The notes below the pieces were generated by a model, which was given only the letters and a program-made list of their open reading frames with translations, searched no databases and was not told the origin of the DNA. From Gnetum montanum (taxonomy: Eukaryota; Streptophyta; Gnetopsida; Gnetales; Gnetaceae): DNA of 55,545 nt. Location of the stretch: NCBI GenBank assembly GCA_015680685.1, contig MNCI01023579.1, positions 49,602 to 105,146 on the forward strand, written 5' to 3'. The translations under genes and the position numbers were made by a program. Position 1 is the first letter of the stretch; the number at the start of each line of letters is the position of its first letter. This document shows, one piece after another, positions 44,790 to 55,545 of this stretch.

Positions 44790-46236
44790 CTGCACACACA
44801 ACACTGTCATAAATGAACAAGGATAGATAAACCACAATGCAGTTGATACCTTGCCTCAATATGAAGCGCATTGGCTGAGTTGTGGTTATGGAAGAAACTG
44901 GTTCGGAGATTTATCACAGGTGACTACCCAAGGTGTAGGGGTTAGGTGAATAGTAAAATGGAGAAAATTGAAAAATTTCTACCCGGCCCCCATGACTAAG
45001 AGGGAATCCTTAGTAGCTATAAGATGGAAAAATATGAGGAACAAGAAAGATGGGAAAAAATAACAATGGAAATGCCAATAAAATGGATGTCATGGATGGG
45101 GATGAAACAAGAAATGATTGATTGCAGAAAATGTTTAAGGGAAAGAAGTTAACAATTGCACCAAAAAGAAATGCAAGTGGATCCTCCCCAAAGCACGCTC
45201 ATGCCTTTTATGCCCTGACAAACCCACAAACTAAAGAGTCTGTAGGCTCTAGGAATTTCATTTAGAAGTAAGAGTTAAAAACTTACCTACAAGAATTCAC
45301 CAAAGAAAAACAATGCATCAACCCAGAAACAGACTAATGATAAAATTGGCAATGAGGTGGAAAAATGGGAAGAAAGATGGAGAGAAGAGAATGGAATGGA
45401 ATCGCAAGAACAAGGTTGTGTAAAGTCCCTTGTGTATTTCATGGTTAATGTGACTGAGTAGAACTCATCTTAAATCCAGATTCAAACAAACCACATCCAG
45501 TGACCTCACATCAACACATTTAACCAATTCATCCACTTGAAGCAACAAGAATGCTTCCACAAAGAGTCACCACCATTCCGAGGAGAGCGAGATGGAGAAG
45601 TAGGAAGCAAGAAAGGACCATAGTTAGAGGGAATCTTTAGGCATGGGTAACATGTCTTTCTAGTTCCATAACCAATGCTTGTAGCCCATATTGCTTTATT
45701 ATGTCTAAGGGGTATGCTTTGAATTCTCACTTTTCTCCTTTCTTTTCTCTTTTTATTTTTTTATTTTTTTATTTTTTTTCTTTTGCATGAGAACCACACC
45801 ATGTAAAGACTTATTTTTTTTTACTTTGCTTCCCAATTTTTGAATAATGTCATAATGGCAAAAAACCCAAGAAAAAGCATCCAAGCACCTAAGAGAATGG
45901 CCAACACAAATGCATAGAATACCCTTGAAGTCACACCCTTTTCATCCTTTGAGTCTTTCCTTGGTTTGAAAAATACCCAGCCACCAATTCATTAAAAGTT
46001 TACTTAGAAAAAGAGGACTGTACAGTTCCAAGCAAAAGGAGACCATAGAGTTGTATGGATGAGTGGACGGTGTCAACTCATTGCCTGTTTTACCAAAAGA
46101 ACCATACCTTAATATCAACATCATAATTCAAAGGTAAAAACCAAACATTAGCAATATGATATAATTCAATCCACTATCATGAGCACCTTAAAATTAGTGT
46201 GATAAATCTGAGGGGCTCAGTGGACACAAGTAAAAT
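44790..46236 (-). other. Post-pol spacer of element F
   Basis: Aligns on the minus strand with the E spacer: taggcaatgagt-type box near 46075, catggtgtggttctc near 45785-45800, ctgctttggggaggatcc near 45175-45195, and a gtgtgtgcag acceptor before 44789. No coding frame of note. Confidence 0.6.
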
Positions 46237-48544
46237 TTCAATTTCAATTTTATTTATAGAACTACTAATAGTATAGGTAACGTTGGATGAACATGGAAAA
46301 AGTAATGGTTATTAATCCATGAAAATTCAAGAAAATCATTAGTAGAATCTTTAATAGTTAAAGTCCTATCCACATTATACAAAAGATTCAAAAAACTAGA
46401 CTTTTTAACTATACCAAGTGATCCATCAATTATACATGTAAAGAGATGAAAAATAGGTAATGCTAAGCTTACAACAGGTATAACAGAAACATGGATGCTT
46501 AATAGTCCATAATTCATTATCAATGAAAAGCCACTAAGGTGATAACTTATTAAACATTAAAGCAACAATTGTAAAATTCTTCAAGTCTCAAAAATTACTA
46601 ATAAAACTTTAATCCTACTAAATGTAATACAACAATAGAGCCTAAGATATTTATATTTTTAGGAAAAAGAACCCAGTTAAAAATTGAGTATCTTTATAGG
46701 AATCATCCTTGAACTCCCTTGCCGTTCAACCATTAACAATATTTGGTAGATAAATCAAAAGAGGAGACAATATTTAAGCCTTAGGAAATTCAACATCATT
46801 GATGATTCATATAGTTAGAGCCCTTGAACTTGGTCAATTCTGCACCAATTGTTTGAGGATTATTTTGTTGAGAGGTAGGGAAGCTATGCTAATCTTCTTT
46901 GTGATTCTAGTTAGCAAGTTCTTGCACTTTGTATTTCAATATAAATATTATTGTTATGATTTTTCTTGTGATTTGATTTTTTTTATTCAAGATGGATTAT
47001 GATCCTAGATTTGATGGGATCCTTGATCATTACTAAACTTGCCTACACTTTATTCTACACATTGTTTCTCTCAATGCTTTATTGATACATCTCTAAATTT
47101 TATGGTTTCCTCTCAATGGAAGAGTTTTTGTAAAAATCTTGGATCTTATCATAATCATGAGTATGGAAAAGTTTCTAAATTGTTTGTATCTTGGATTTTA
47201 TTTAGACATTCATGACTGTTGGATTTGGATGTTTTTTTATTTATTGGCATCTTGGATTCTATCTTGAAAATCATGATACTTGCAATTAGAGTGTTTTAAA
47301 TTTTGTGTTGACTTGTGAATTCCTTAGGCTATCTTGCTTTGACTTGTTTGAAATTTCTATTGATCTTTTTTCAACTTTATTTGAGTTTTATTTTATCATT
47401 TTTGTTATATTCTAAACTTTGCAAAAAACAAGACCCAAATTGTGAATTATGCATCAACTAGGTCAAGTCATGGTCAAGTTGTGATATGTTGTTTCATAAC
47501 ATCATGGGTCATAGAGAAGTAATGGTTTATAAAATTAAGTAAACCACAATTCATGGTTTGATTGTGGTCTTCAAATAAGGGTGATGATCTAATCATGGTT
47601 GGTTACCATGCAAACACTAGAATGTTTGTAATGTTTCCACTACTTTTTTTGGTTGGCAGTGTTATTTAATATGTTTTTTGGTTCAAAATGCACTATTATA
47701 TTGACAAAATCTTATAGGGAAAAGTATTACATGATGTTTTTCTCATGAGCAATAGGTTTTAAATATATTATGCTATACTAGTGCACAAATTAGGCTTTAT
47801 TTGTAAAGGGCTATTGTCTATTGTCTAATGTTTTTCATTTCCACTATTTTACATCTTTTTCTAACAATTCATATTGCTTTTCTTGTCCATTTTTTGTCAT
47901 TTTCTAAATGTTTTTATTAAGCTATGTTTTATTTTATTATTTATGTATTTATCCCAAGTAATGTTGCATTTCTCTAAGCTTAGTAAGTGGGGTGTTACAA
48001 ATGATTTTTTGAAACTTAAGGGTTACGTTGAAGCTGAGAGGGATTAGGTTCTATGGAAGTAATGTGCTTCTCCTATTTGGAGTTTGCTAACTTGTGAGGT
48101 TTATAAGAATCTATAAAGGATTTGATAATAGGGAAAGAGGTACCTTGCATAGGGTAGCACATGGTGGAAAATTAGTAGAATGGATAATAGTAGAACTATA
48201 GGCTAAGCAATTCCTTAGAGGGGATGGGGGATAAGAAGTAGATTGGTAATGCATGATGGTGGGATCTTCATAATAAGATGTGAGATCCACCACAAAGAAG
48301 CCTCATGAATGTTTTTACTCATAACTAGTTGGACCACATAAGGATGTTCAGGAGGAGCTTGCTAGCTAATTCTCCATGAATAATTTCTTAGACTTAAGGT
48401 AGAATTGGAGATGGTTGTGAGATTTGGGATGAATTGGTTTGTGTGGAGCTTATGTTTATGATGAAGGGAGCTCTAAGACACTCATTTTTTTTAGCTCAAA
48501 AACAAAAATTTAGTTAGTGTTTGAATTTAAAGGGATCTTGCAAG
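46237..48544. other. Unassigned sequence, no gene recognised
   Basis: About 2.3 kb, very AT-rich, with runs of T. A minus-strand frame at 46523-46254 contains IIDGSLGIVKKSSF, faintly like the region after the CCHC box in Ty1/copia pol, but too weak to assign. The part near 48300-48100 may be pol-side decay of element G. Nothing else seen. Confidence 0.35.
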
Positions 48545-49574
48545 ATTTGTGTATTTTGATTTTTTAATTGAGATAGGAAGTTAAAAATGATTTCTTCTTT
48601 TTCAAAAAAAAATTCAAAAGTCATTTTGGGACATTACAATCATCTATTTCATGCCCTAGAGCCTCATGATAGTAATTGAACTTGTTAGCATCCTATCACA
48701 TAGGAATTTCTAGATCTCCTTTTACTTACTAAGAGGGATCCAAGGTAAGAGTTTGCATGCACTTGAAATGAGGTCTTTTCTAATCAGATATTTGCTTCTT
48801 TTTAGGTAGTATGTTATAATGTAAAGAGTGAAACATGGAAAACTTATGATATTTGGACCTATCATTTGAAGTCCTTCTTTGTTGTTGATTGTTGAAAAAA
48901 GGTTTATTTGTGTTTATTACCTTCTAAGTAAAGTAATTTTTTTGGGGAATGTATAGAAGATAATGTTGGATATAGTGAAGAAAATTTGACTAGAGGATTA
49001 AGGCTTCTATCTACTAGCTCCCTTGTTAGCCTTATTATGGAAATACTACCACCACTTAGGGTCATTTTTCTAGATAACTACTTCTATGTGCTTTGTTGAG
49101 GAGATGACGTCATGAAAACTAAGTGGCCTTGGATAGATTAACATGCCTTTGATGCAGTTGTTAACAACTAACTTAAACATTTTTAGAATGTGTTCATTTA
49201 GTAAATGATGAGTAAGTTAGTTTTGAATCTAGGTAGAGCCACTCGAAAGAGGTTAAGCTTTTCACTCATTTACCTACCTCGTAGGATCCCACCTTAGCGA
49301 GATGAACATTGCAAAGATAAACTTAGCGATAGACTCATTAGGAGCTTGCTTAATTGCTAACAACTTTTGCAACTTTTCACCTTTTTTGATGTTGTATTTA
49401 AACATCTTTATGGATGAAAAGTTATTCCAAAGATGTGATTGAGGCATTGCAAAGTGAATGATACTATTCCAAGGCTTTGTTAGATAGAGAAATGGAGAAA
49501 TTTTGTGGGATGGTATGAGAATAGTGGGCCAAAAGCATACCCTTACTCTAGAAAGTAATAACATGATTGGTAGG
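48545..49574 (-). pseudogene. gag remnant of a different Ty3/gypsy lineage (element G)
   Basis: Minus-strand reading gives WNNFSSIKMF, then LLAIKQAPNESIAKFI, the pattern of plant gypsy capsid cores (W..F...F, then L..+Q.P.ES+..++..F). Further on is FNYYHEALGHEIDDC followed by a Leu/Lys-rich tail, which fits the YC.YH...GH....C box of Tat-type gag with one Cys lost. It does not match the gag of A, C or H. The 5' LTR of H is inserted at its start, so codons upstream of 49574 belong to H. Confidence 0.65.
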
Positions 49575-50447
49575 TGATGAGTCGCATGGTTTGGCCACAT
49601 CAACAAGATGTTATTGATGGGATCTTTTCGATGTGATCTCGACAACGTAGGGTTTGACCTGTTGACATATTCTCATTAATGGGGCATCCTATTTCACTTA
49701 TAAACATGCATCTTTTGCCATGTTTATGGTATTCCTTTCATAAGTTGTAGCGAAGCTCTAGCAGTTTTCTCATTCAAAAGTTAGAATATTTTCTTAAGTG
49801 TCCACAGTAGGAGTCAAGGAGTGTATGAATCTTTATTTGAACACTATTGTATCTTAGCACTTGAGTGTGTGTAGCAATAAAGACAAGCTTTCTAATCAAA
49901 CCTTGTAGCACTTGGACTAGATTAATTATTTCTTTAGGCATTTAATATTTTAAGCAATTTTCTTTAATATTTTAAGTAACTAAAGTAATTAATGAAGATA
50001 AATTAAATAGTAAGCATAAGTACAACCACTTCAAGCATATGTGTAATGCTTGGTAATCCTAGTAATGCTTAATGTTTGGTAACCCAAGAGCGCTATGCAT
50101 GTTCATGATGTGTACGGCAAGTGGAAATGAATGCTTATTTTAGGATTAATTAAGTGTTTGCTATTTGTTAGATTAATTTAGTAATTAAATACCTTTATTC
50201 ATTATTTTTTATCCTTAGACGACTTAGAGCATAAGAAGATAGAAATGATAAAAATGATATGCTTTAGTTATACTTAACTATACCCTTGTACTTCACAGGT
50301 GTGGCTGGGAAGACAATGATTGCAATCTTAATTTCACCTGTTAGACCAATGAACTAATGAAACCTAAAGCCCTTGGAATTCAACTAGATTATGTGTGAAT
50401 GTTACTGATGTGTATGGTTGGGCATAGGGCATACTCATTGCTCATCA
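49575..50447 (+). repeat. 5' LTR of element H
   Basis: 873 bp, TGATGAGTCGCATGG to ttgctcatca. TATA-like ttataaa at 49698-49704, aataaagaca near 49877, twin boxes near 50049 and 50075. The end region has gtatggttgggcatagggc, more diverged than in E or F. Confidence 0.88.
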
Positions 50448-50471
50448 TTGGCATTGATGTCAAGGAATTTT
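50448..50471 (+). other. Primer-binding site of element H
   Basis: ttggcattgatgtcaagg directly after the LTR. It differs from the recalled plant PBS TGGCGCCGTTGCCGGGGA almost only by C-to-T and G-to-A. Confidence 0.6.
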
Positions 50472-50602
50472 AGTTACCTTTGTGCACTTCTAGGACCTAG
50501 TGAAAATCCTTCACATCATTGGATCGAATCTTAGAGTCACAATCATTCTAACTAATAATAATAACTATAAAAAAGCACATTGAATTTTTCTTCTAATCCA
50601 AA

Positions 50603-52990
50603 ATGTCTTCTTCTCATAGGTGTGATGGATCAAAATCACAAGTGCCCAAAAAATGCAAAGTGGTATTTACTCATCTAGATGAGTTTGTGCCTAATTTCAT
50701 CTTCATTCTACATCAAGATGAACAACTACAGTGGAGAGACATGGAGGGAAACATTGTGTTGCCACCTGACTGATCAATTCTGGGGATGTTACTCCAAACT
50801 ATTAAGAGGTTGGACATATAAGATCTCAATGATGAATATGTTGTGTAGGAACATGAATATTAGGACTATCATCCCACTAAAACACAATGAAAAAGAGATT
50901 GGAAATAGGAGAAATGCTATGAAGATAAGAAGGGGAAATGGTTCAATAACCCCTTATTCCTATTGAGCCAAAAATACAATGAGGATTCCCTCTTTGAGGA
51001 TTCTTAGCATGTAGACTCTCCTCCCCTTGATCTTGGTGAAGGGGGCTTGAACCAAAATTTACAATCTAATATAAACAATCCTAGTTCAAGCATGAATGGA
51101 TCCCATGATCATGGGGGATCCATAGGTGGAAGTCATGGTAGGGACAAGGGTAGGCATCATGATGATCATGGCCATGATCATTGAAGAGGGGGTGGTAGGC
51201 ATTGTGGTGCTAGTTCTCCTTCCTCTTCTCCTTCATCATCCTCTCCCTCCTCAAGGTTTTATCGAAGCTATAGAGGGCATGACTGTGATGGAGGTGATTG
51301 ACAAGATCAAAATTATTGTGATTGTAAAGCTCACTAGGATGATCGAGATCAAAGGCATGGGCATTCAAGGGAACCCTAACTCCATGAGAGAATGGGCAAT
51401 AGAGGGCATCATAGGCACCATGACCATCACAAAGGCCATGACTATGATGAACCTTTGTTCATAACTTGAAACATGTTGAACATTGTAAAGGTAGTCAAAA
51501 TTCTAACAAGGCATGTGAAAGATAGCTAAATAAAGTGGTTGGATATGAAAAATATTCCCATGTTTGAGGAGGGATACAATTTAGATCCCCAAAACCATCT
51601 ACAAACCTTTCACAATTCTTGTGCCTTCCAAAACATATAAAATGATTGGCAAAAACTTAAGCTATTTTCTAGGATACTCATAAAAGAAGTAGAAAGTTGG
51701 TACCACTCTTTGGAGCTGGAATTAATTCATAGCTTGAGTATGATGCTTGAACTATTTAATGATAAATATCAGACGTAGTTTCAAGTGTCCAACTTGAGAA
51801 AGAAGATCCAAGAATGACAAGGGATACATGTACCCTTGAACATAGCCATGGGCCAATATTATTCTCTTTTGCATAAATGTCCTAGCCATGATTATTCTCA
51901 AAGGGAGTAGCTTTGCCATATCATATATGGGCTATGATTAGAAATGAGGAGAACTCTTGGGGTCTATGCCCAAGGGAGAGTATCAAAACTTAGATTCAAT
52001 CAGATCCAAAGGCTCATTAAGTAGGTTTCTAAAGAAGAAAAGCTTAGAAAAAGAGGAAGTGCTGAGGAGTACTATCGGAACCCTTCCATTAGAAAAAGGA
52101 AAGTCCAATTCTATAACAACGAGGTGGAGGCACCACTTGATGAATTGGTGCAAAAAAAACCGTATTGATCCAGAAATCTATCTCCAAAATTTTAGCTAAT
52201 GTAGATAAGATGTGGGACTCTTTGGATGAAAAGTTCTAGGCATCCCTAAACATCATAGAGGAATCCAAATAACAAAGTAGTAATCATGACCTCAGGAAAA
52301 GGAACAAAGTTGAACATGTCCACTAAAGGGATAAGGACAAGGCTACTACCATTGAAGAGGCTATGGAGTCTGAATCAGATGATGATGGTGGATGTGACAT
52401 CTACCAATACAAACATCCTAAGGGATGTTGCCTTGTTGTGTTACACTTCTAGTAATCTAGGGTGCACACTCTAAATCCTTGATTGGAAAGAAGGTAGGCA
52501 CCTTGAAGGTTGCCTTATCCTCAAGGCAACCCAAGGCAGTTCCACCAACAATAGCAAGCCTATTATCCAAGTAGAGCTTCCCCACAACCATATGAGCAGC
52601 ATCATCAATGGTAGCATCCACAATTGTGGGGAATGCCACAACCTAGGCAGCAGTACCCTTACAGATAGCTTGATCCATATGGGTATTATGTTTAACAACC
52701 CATGTCTTTGTGCGACTCTTCTGGTCATGCTTCTTTTTAGCATCACTACTACCCTCTGGAGTATTACAAAGCTCATTCTCCATCTCCAAGAGGGGATTCC
52801 TCATATCCTTATCATCCTCCTCATCTTTCTGTGTATGTCCCTTTTCCATCAACCCAATTACTACCTGCTTTGTCCATGTAGGGAGAGACTCTAGCCTAAT
52901 CACAAAAATATAATGCTACTAGGGTTGTTAACTTACAGTTGGCTCCTCAATTGAGTGCTTCAAATCCAAACCCGAAAAATGACCATTTTT
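50603..52990 (+). pseudogene. gag of element H
   Basis: ATG 50603 starts an open stretch beginning MSSSHRCDGSKSQ and containing PNFIFILHQDEQLQWRDMEG, closed by TGA at 50771. In the same family order follow a Gly/His/Asp/Arg-rich segment with Ser/Pro tract (about 51115-51460), a gag core with VESWYHSLE and LFNDKYQ (about 51590-51800), a box CDIYQYKHPKGCC (from 52393; second Cys is Tyr), and a Pro/Gln/Tyr-rich tail. Several frameshifts and an apparent local duplication (agccatgggcc/tagccatgattattctc near 51845-51905) break the frame. Confidence 0.83.
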
Positions 52991-53089
52991 CCAAACCAAT
53001 AGTCCTACGAAGCCCTCATAGGCTCATGTAGCTAAAAACCATACTTCTTCCTCATCCTTTGCATCCAATTTTCTCAAGTCCCCTTTAAA

Positions 53090-53560
53090 TCAAACACCTC
53101 CCAAAGTGAATATCATCATGCTAACCCATGCTATAACTGATTAGATCGTGATCTTCCTCGGAAACTATTTGATCCTAAAAGTCTCCACATTTATCTTCAA
53201 ATTAGTAGGAATGAGCCTTGTAAAGCTTTTTTGGATTTAGGTTCTAATGTCAATATAATTTCTCATGAGATGTATAAAGCCTAGAACCTTCCTCCACTCA
53301 AGAAGAGTAACATTCATCTTGAGTTGGTAGATTAGTCCATCACTATTCCCTTGGGATTAGTAAAGGACATTGTGACCATTGCTTGTGGGTGGTCCTATCC
53401 TATTGATTTTCTAATGATTTGTGTTGACAATTGCAAAGGGAACTTTCCAATCATAATGGAAAGTACTTGGCTAAGCACTATTGATGCATGCTTGCAAATC
53501 AGAGATCTTTCCTTGGAAATTTCCAAGAAAAATGCATTTGAAAAAGATTGAGAAGAAGAG
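53090..53560 (+). pseudogene. Aspartic protease domain of element H
   Basis: Active site CKAFLDLGSNVNIIS with the Asp codon at 53234-53236. Then SITIPLGLVKDIV, IDFLMICVDNCKGNFPIIM and TWLSTIDA in an open frame from 53351. TAG after YKA (53281-53283), as in C and A. Asp and Gly of the active site are kept. Confidence 0.83.
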
Positions 53561-54149
53561 AGTTCCATGCATTGCGTAAAGGTGATATAGGGTGCAATTG
53601 TGTTCAAAAACTATGGTCCATAAAAAAGCATATCAATCACAACATGTAGATAGTGTGCAGATGAATTGAAAATTCAAAGGTGCATGTACATAGTAGCCAC
53701 AAAGTAGGAGGGTACTTAGTGGCTGATGATTGATCCTAAAAGCAGCACACTTTGTATGAAACCTATTGAGAGCTTGACATGTGCATATGTTGAAGGCATG
53801 GATGAATTGAAGCAAATTCATCACCAACTCTCTGATGATGAACCTGATGACACTTATTGGGGAGAGTTGGAAATCCATGAAAATTTTAAACATGAGCACT
53901 TAGAGTTGAAAACTCTACCTACTAGCATGAAGTATGCATTTTTGAAAAATGGCAAGTTGGTGATAATCAATGCAATCCTTACTCCTGAGTAGAAAGAGAA
54001 GCTATTGAACATGGTTAATATATGGCCAATAGCCTTTGCTTGGTCATATCCTAAACTCATTGGGATTGATCTCAAGAGATGCTAGCATCACATCTATACT
54101 GATCCTTCCATCAAGCCAAAGAGGTAGTCACAACAATGGCTAAATCCCA

Positions 54150-55400
54150 AATTGAAGTAGATCATCAAAGAGGAAATTGAACAACTCCTCAAGGTGGGGT
54201 TCATCTATCCAATGTGGATCATGAGTGGGTTAGCCGACTTGTGATTGTGCCAAGGAAAAGTAGCAAGTGAAGGGTGTGTGTTGATTTTAGGTTGCTGAAC
54301 ATGATGACCTACAAAGATCATTTTCCATTGCCATTTGTGGACTAGGTGTTGGGCACCATTTCCAGGCATTGTTTATATAGATTTTTGGATGGTTATAGTG
54401 ACTATAACCAAATTTAGATCACATTAGAAGATTAGGCCAAACATTCACACAAGTCCCTGTGGGACTTTTGCATTTAGAAAATGCCATTTGGTTTGTGTAA
54501 TGCCCCCACAACCTTCCAATACTTTGTCCTTAGCATTTTTCTATAGTAGATTAGTAGTGAGGTGGAAGTCTTCATGGAGGACTTCTCCATCTATGGAGCT
54601 ATGTTTGAGAAGGTCCTAGACTAGCTTGAGTAAGTACTAAAAAGGTGCATGGAGACTAATCTTCGATTCAATTGGAGAAAGGGCCATCTGATGTTCTAGG
54701 AGGGCATTGTGTTGGGGCACAGAATCTCACAAAAAGGGATTGAGGTGGAACTTGAAAAGATTAGGATCATAACTAAAAACTATTAAACATGTCTAGTCAT
54801 TTCTTGGACACACTGGCTACTACCAGTAATTCATAAAGAATTTTTCTAAGATCGCTAAATCATTGGTTGAGCTTACAAAGAAAGATGCTCTATTCATATG
54901 AATTAAGGAATATGAAAAGGCATTCTAGTAACTCAAAGAAAATCTTGTAGAAACTCCAATTTTATGAGCACATAATTGGTCTTGACCATTTCACATCATG
55001 ATGGATGCATCGAACTATGCCTTCAAAGTTATGCTTATGCAATTCAATGATTAGAAGCATACATACTACATCCACTATGAAAGCTGAAGCATTATGGGTG
55101 TGTAAATTAACTACACCATAACAGAAAAAGAGCTAATGGTGGTGGTGTATGCCTTGAAGAAGTTCAAGCACTATGTGCTTGGATACAAGGTGTTCATGAG
55201 CAAGCCGATGGTAAGCCCCCATGTCTTATGATGGCTTATGATGTTATAGAATTTTGATCTTACAATGGTAGATCGAACAAAAAGTAAGAACATGAGCATT
55301 GATCACTTGTCTCAATTACGATGGGATGAAAAGAAGAAGGAGAGCCCACTCTCTGATCAATTTCTTAATGAACTCATCTTTGATGGTGCAATAAATAAAT
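54150..55400 (+). pseudogene. Reverse transcriptase and RNase H of element H
   Basis: RT: EEIEQLLKVGFIYP, VCVDFRLLNMMTYKDHF, FLDGYSDYNQI, FGLCNAPTTFQ, and VFMEDFSIYG (first Asp of the YxDD pair is Glu, codon 54577-54579). RNase H from about 55000: MMDASNYAF, TEKELMVVVYALKKFKHY, YKVFM. The next motif (HxDH and neighbours) is deleted: VFM runs directly into SKPMVSPHV near 55197. HLSQLRWDEKK ends the domain. Stops and frameshifts throughout. Confidence 0.87.
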
Positions 55401-55545
55401 AAGTGCCCAATAAACCTACATGGTATGATAACATCCTCACTTATTTTTTCACTTAGGAGATGTCACAAGAGTTAGACCACTGGAAGAAAAAATAGCTTCT
55501 TCATTAGGCCAAATGCTTCATAGAGATCAATGGATACCTTTACAA
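55401..55545 (+). pseudogene. Start of the integrase-linked region of element H, cut by the window
   Basis: Continues pol: NKPTWYDNILTYF, then QELDHWKKK and AKCFIEINGYL, matching C at 8450-8580 (ETNWYEVILSYL-like, HFMEINDNL). Integrase proper would begin beyond the window. Confidence 0.75.

Larger units (their letters stand above)
40012..46236 (-). mobile_element. Element F: 5'-truncated Ty3/gypsy element, 3' LTR split by E
   Basis: Minus-strand order: post-pol spacer (from about 46236), acceptor-like site, short ORF (44789-44415), hairpin and purine tract, then the 3' LTR (44417-43709 and 40159-40012). The spacer aligns to E and A. gag, pol and a 5' LTR were not found, so F is truncated; the upstream limit is approximate. 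Confidence 0.82.
49575..55545 (+). mobile_element. Element H: 5' part of a Ty3/gypsy retrotransposon, cut by the window end
   Basis: 5' LTR (49575-50447), PBS, gag from 50603, protease, RT, RNase H and the start of the region before integrase. Same family as A and C by LTR ends, gag layout and pol motifs. It is inserted in the gag remnant G. The would-be left target duplication is GTAGG (49570-49574); its partner is outside. Confidence 0.9.

Noticed and set aside
46254-46523. Possible Ty1/copia pol fragment (IIDGSLGIVKKSSF) on the minus strand
   Set aside because: Only one short motif is suggestive; no GAG-pre-integrase, integrase or RT motif is nearby.
49275-49645. The 123-codon minus frame as one protein
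   Set aside because: Its first ~23 codons are the reverse of the H LTR; only the part below 49575 is gag.
51126-51464. A 112-codon Met/Ile/Val-rich frame in H
   Set aside because: It is the shifted reading of the His/Asp/Gly-rich gag segment, equivalent to the rejected frame in A.
1-55545. tRNA, rRNA or organelle-derived inserts
   Set aside because: No cloverleaf with the conserved TTCGA arm or rRNA-like block was recognised; a tRNA scan would be needed to exclude weak ones.

Overview
This is a piece of a seed-plant nuclear genome: one spliced plant gene embedded in nested, decayed Ty3/gypsy LTR retrotransposons. The AT-rich sequence, a ~2 kb intron, old nested insertions with 5-bp target duplications, and a decayed plant-type primer-binding site all fit a large, slowly purged genome. 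A gymnosperm or an early-diverging angiosperm would suit, but the sequence does not settle which.

Layout. (1) 1-2481: 3' end of a plus-strand element (Z), entering from outside the window. (2) 2575-31615: a three-deep nest. Element C (+) was invaded inside its 3' LTR by element D (-, 15428-31379). D was then invaded inside its integrase by element A (-, 20766-30383). Each level has a recognisable 5-bp target duplication (CATCT/CATCC, CATGT/CATGC, GGCCC/GGTCC). (3) 31.6-40.0 kb: host sequence with a four-exon gene for a 224-residue calmodulin-like EF-hand protein with an N-terminal acylation signal. (4) 40012-46236: a minus-strand element (F) whose 3' LTR is split by element E (+, 40160-43708), which has a perfect TTAAG duplication. 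(5) 46.2-49.6 kb: unassigned sequence, then a gag remnant of a different gypsy lineage (G, -). (6) 49575 to the end: 5' LTR, gag and part of pol of another family member (H, +).

Z, C, D, A, E, F and H share LTR ends (TGATGAG...CTCATCA), a TATA box, an AATAAA signal, a twin TTGGTAA box, a pre-PPT hairpin and a long post-pol spacer. C, A and H share gag and pol of one architecture, without a visible chromodomain. All copies seen are broken by stops, deletions or lost catalytic residues.

The most unusual feature is a long third reading frame between pol and the 3' LTR. It is about 960 codons in C and at least 900 in D. In Z and D an AG dinucleotide abuts its ATG, as expected for a spliced, env-position subgenomic message. 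Z, A, E and F keep the acceptor region but have lost the frame. A second pattern is that the U3 segment between LTR start and TATA box carries a different short repeat cassette in almost every element.
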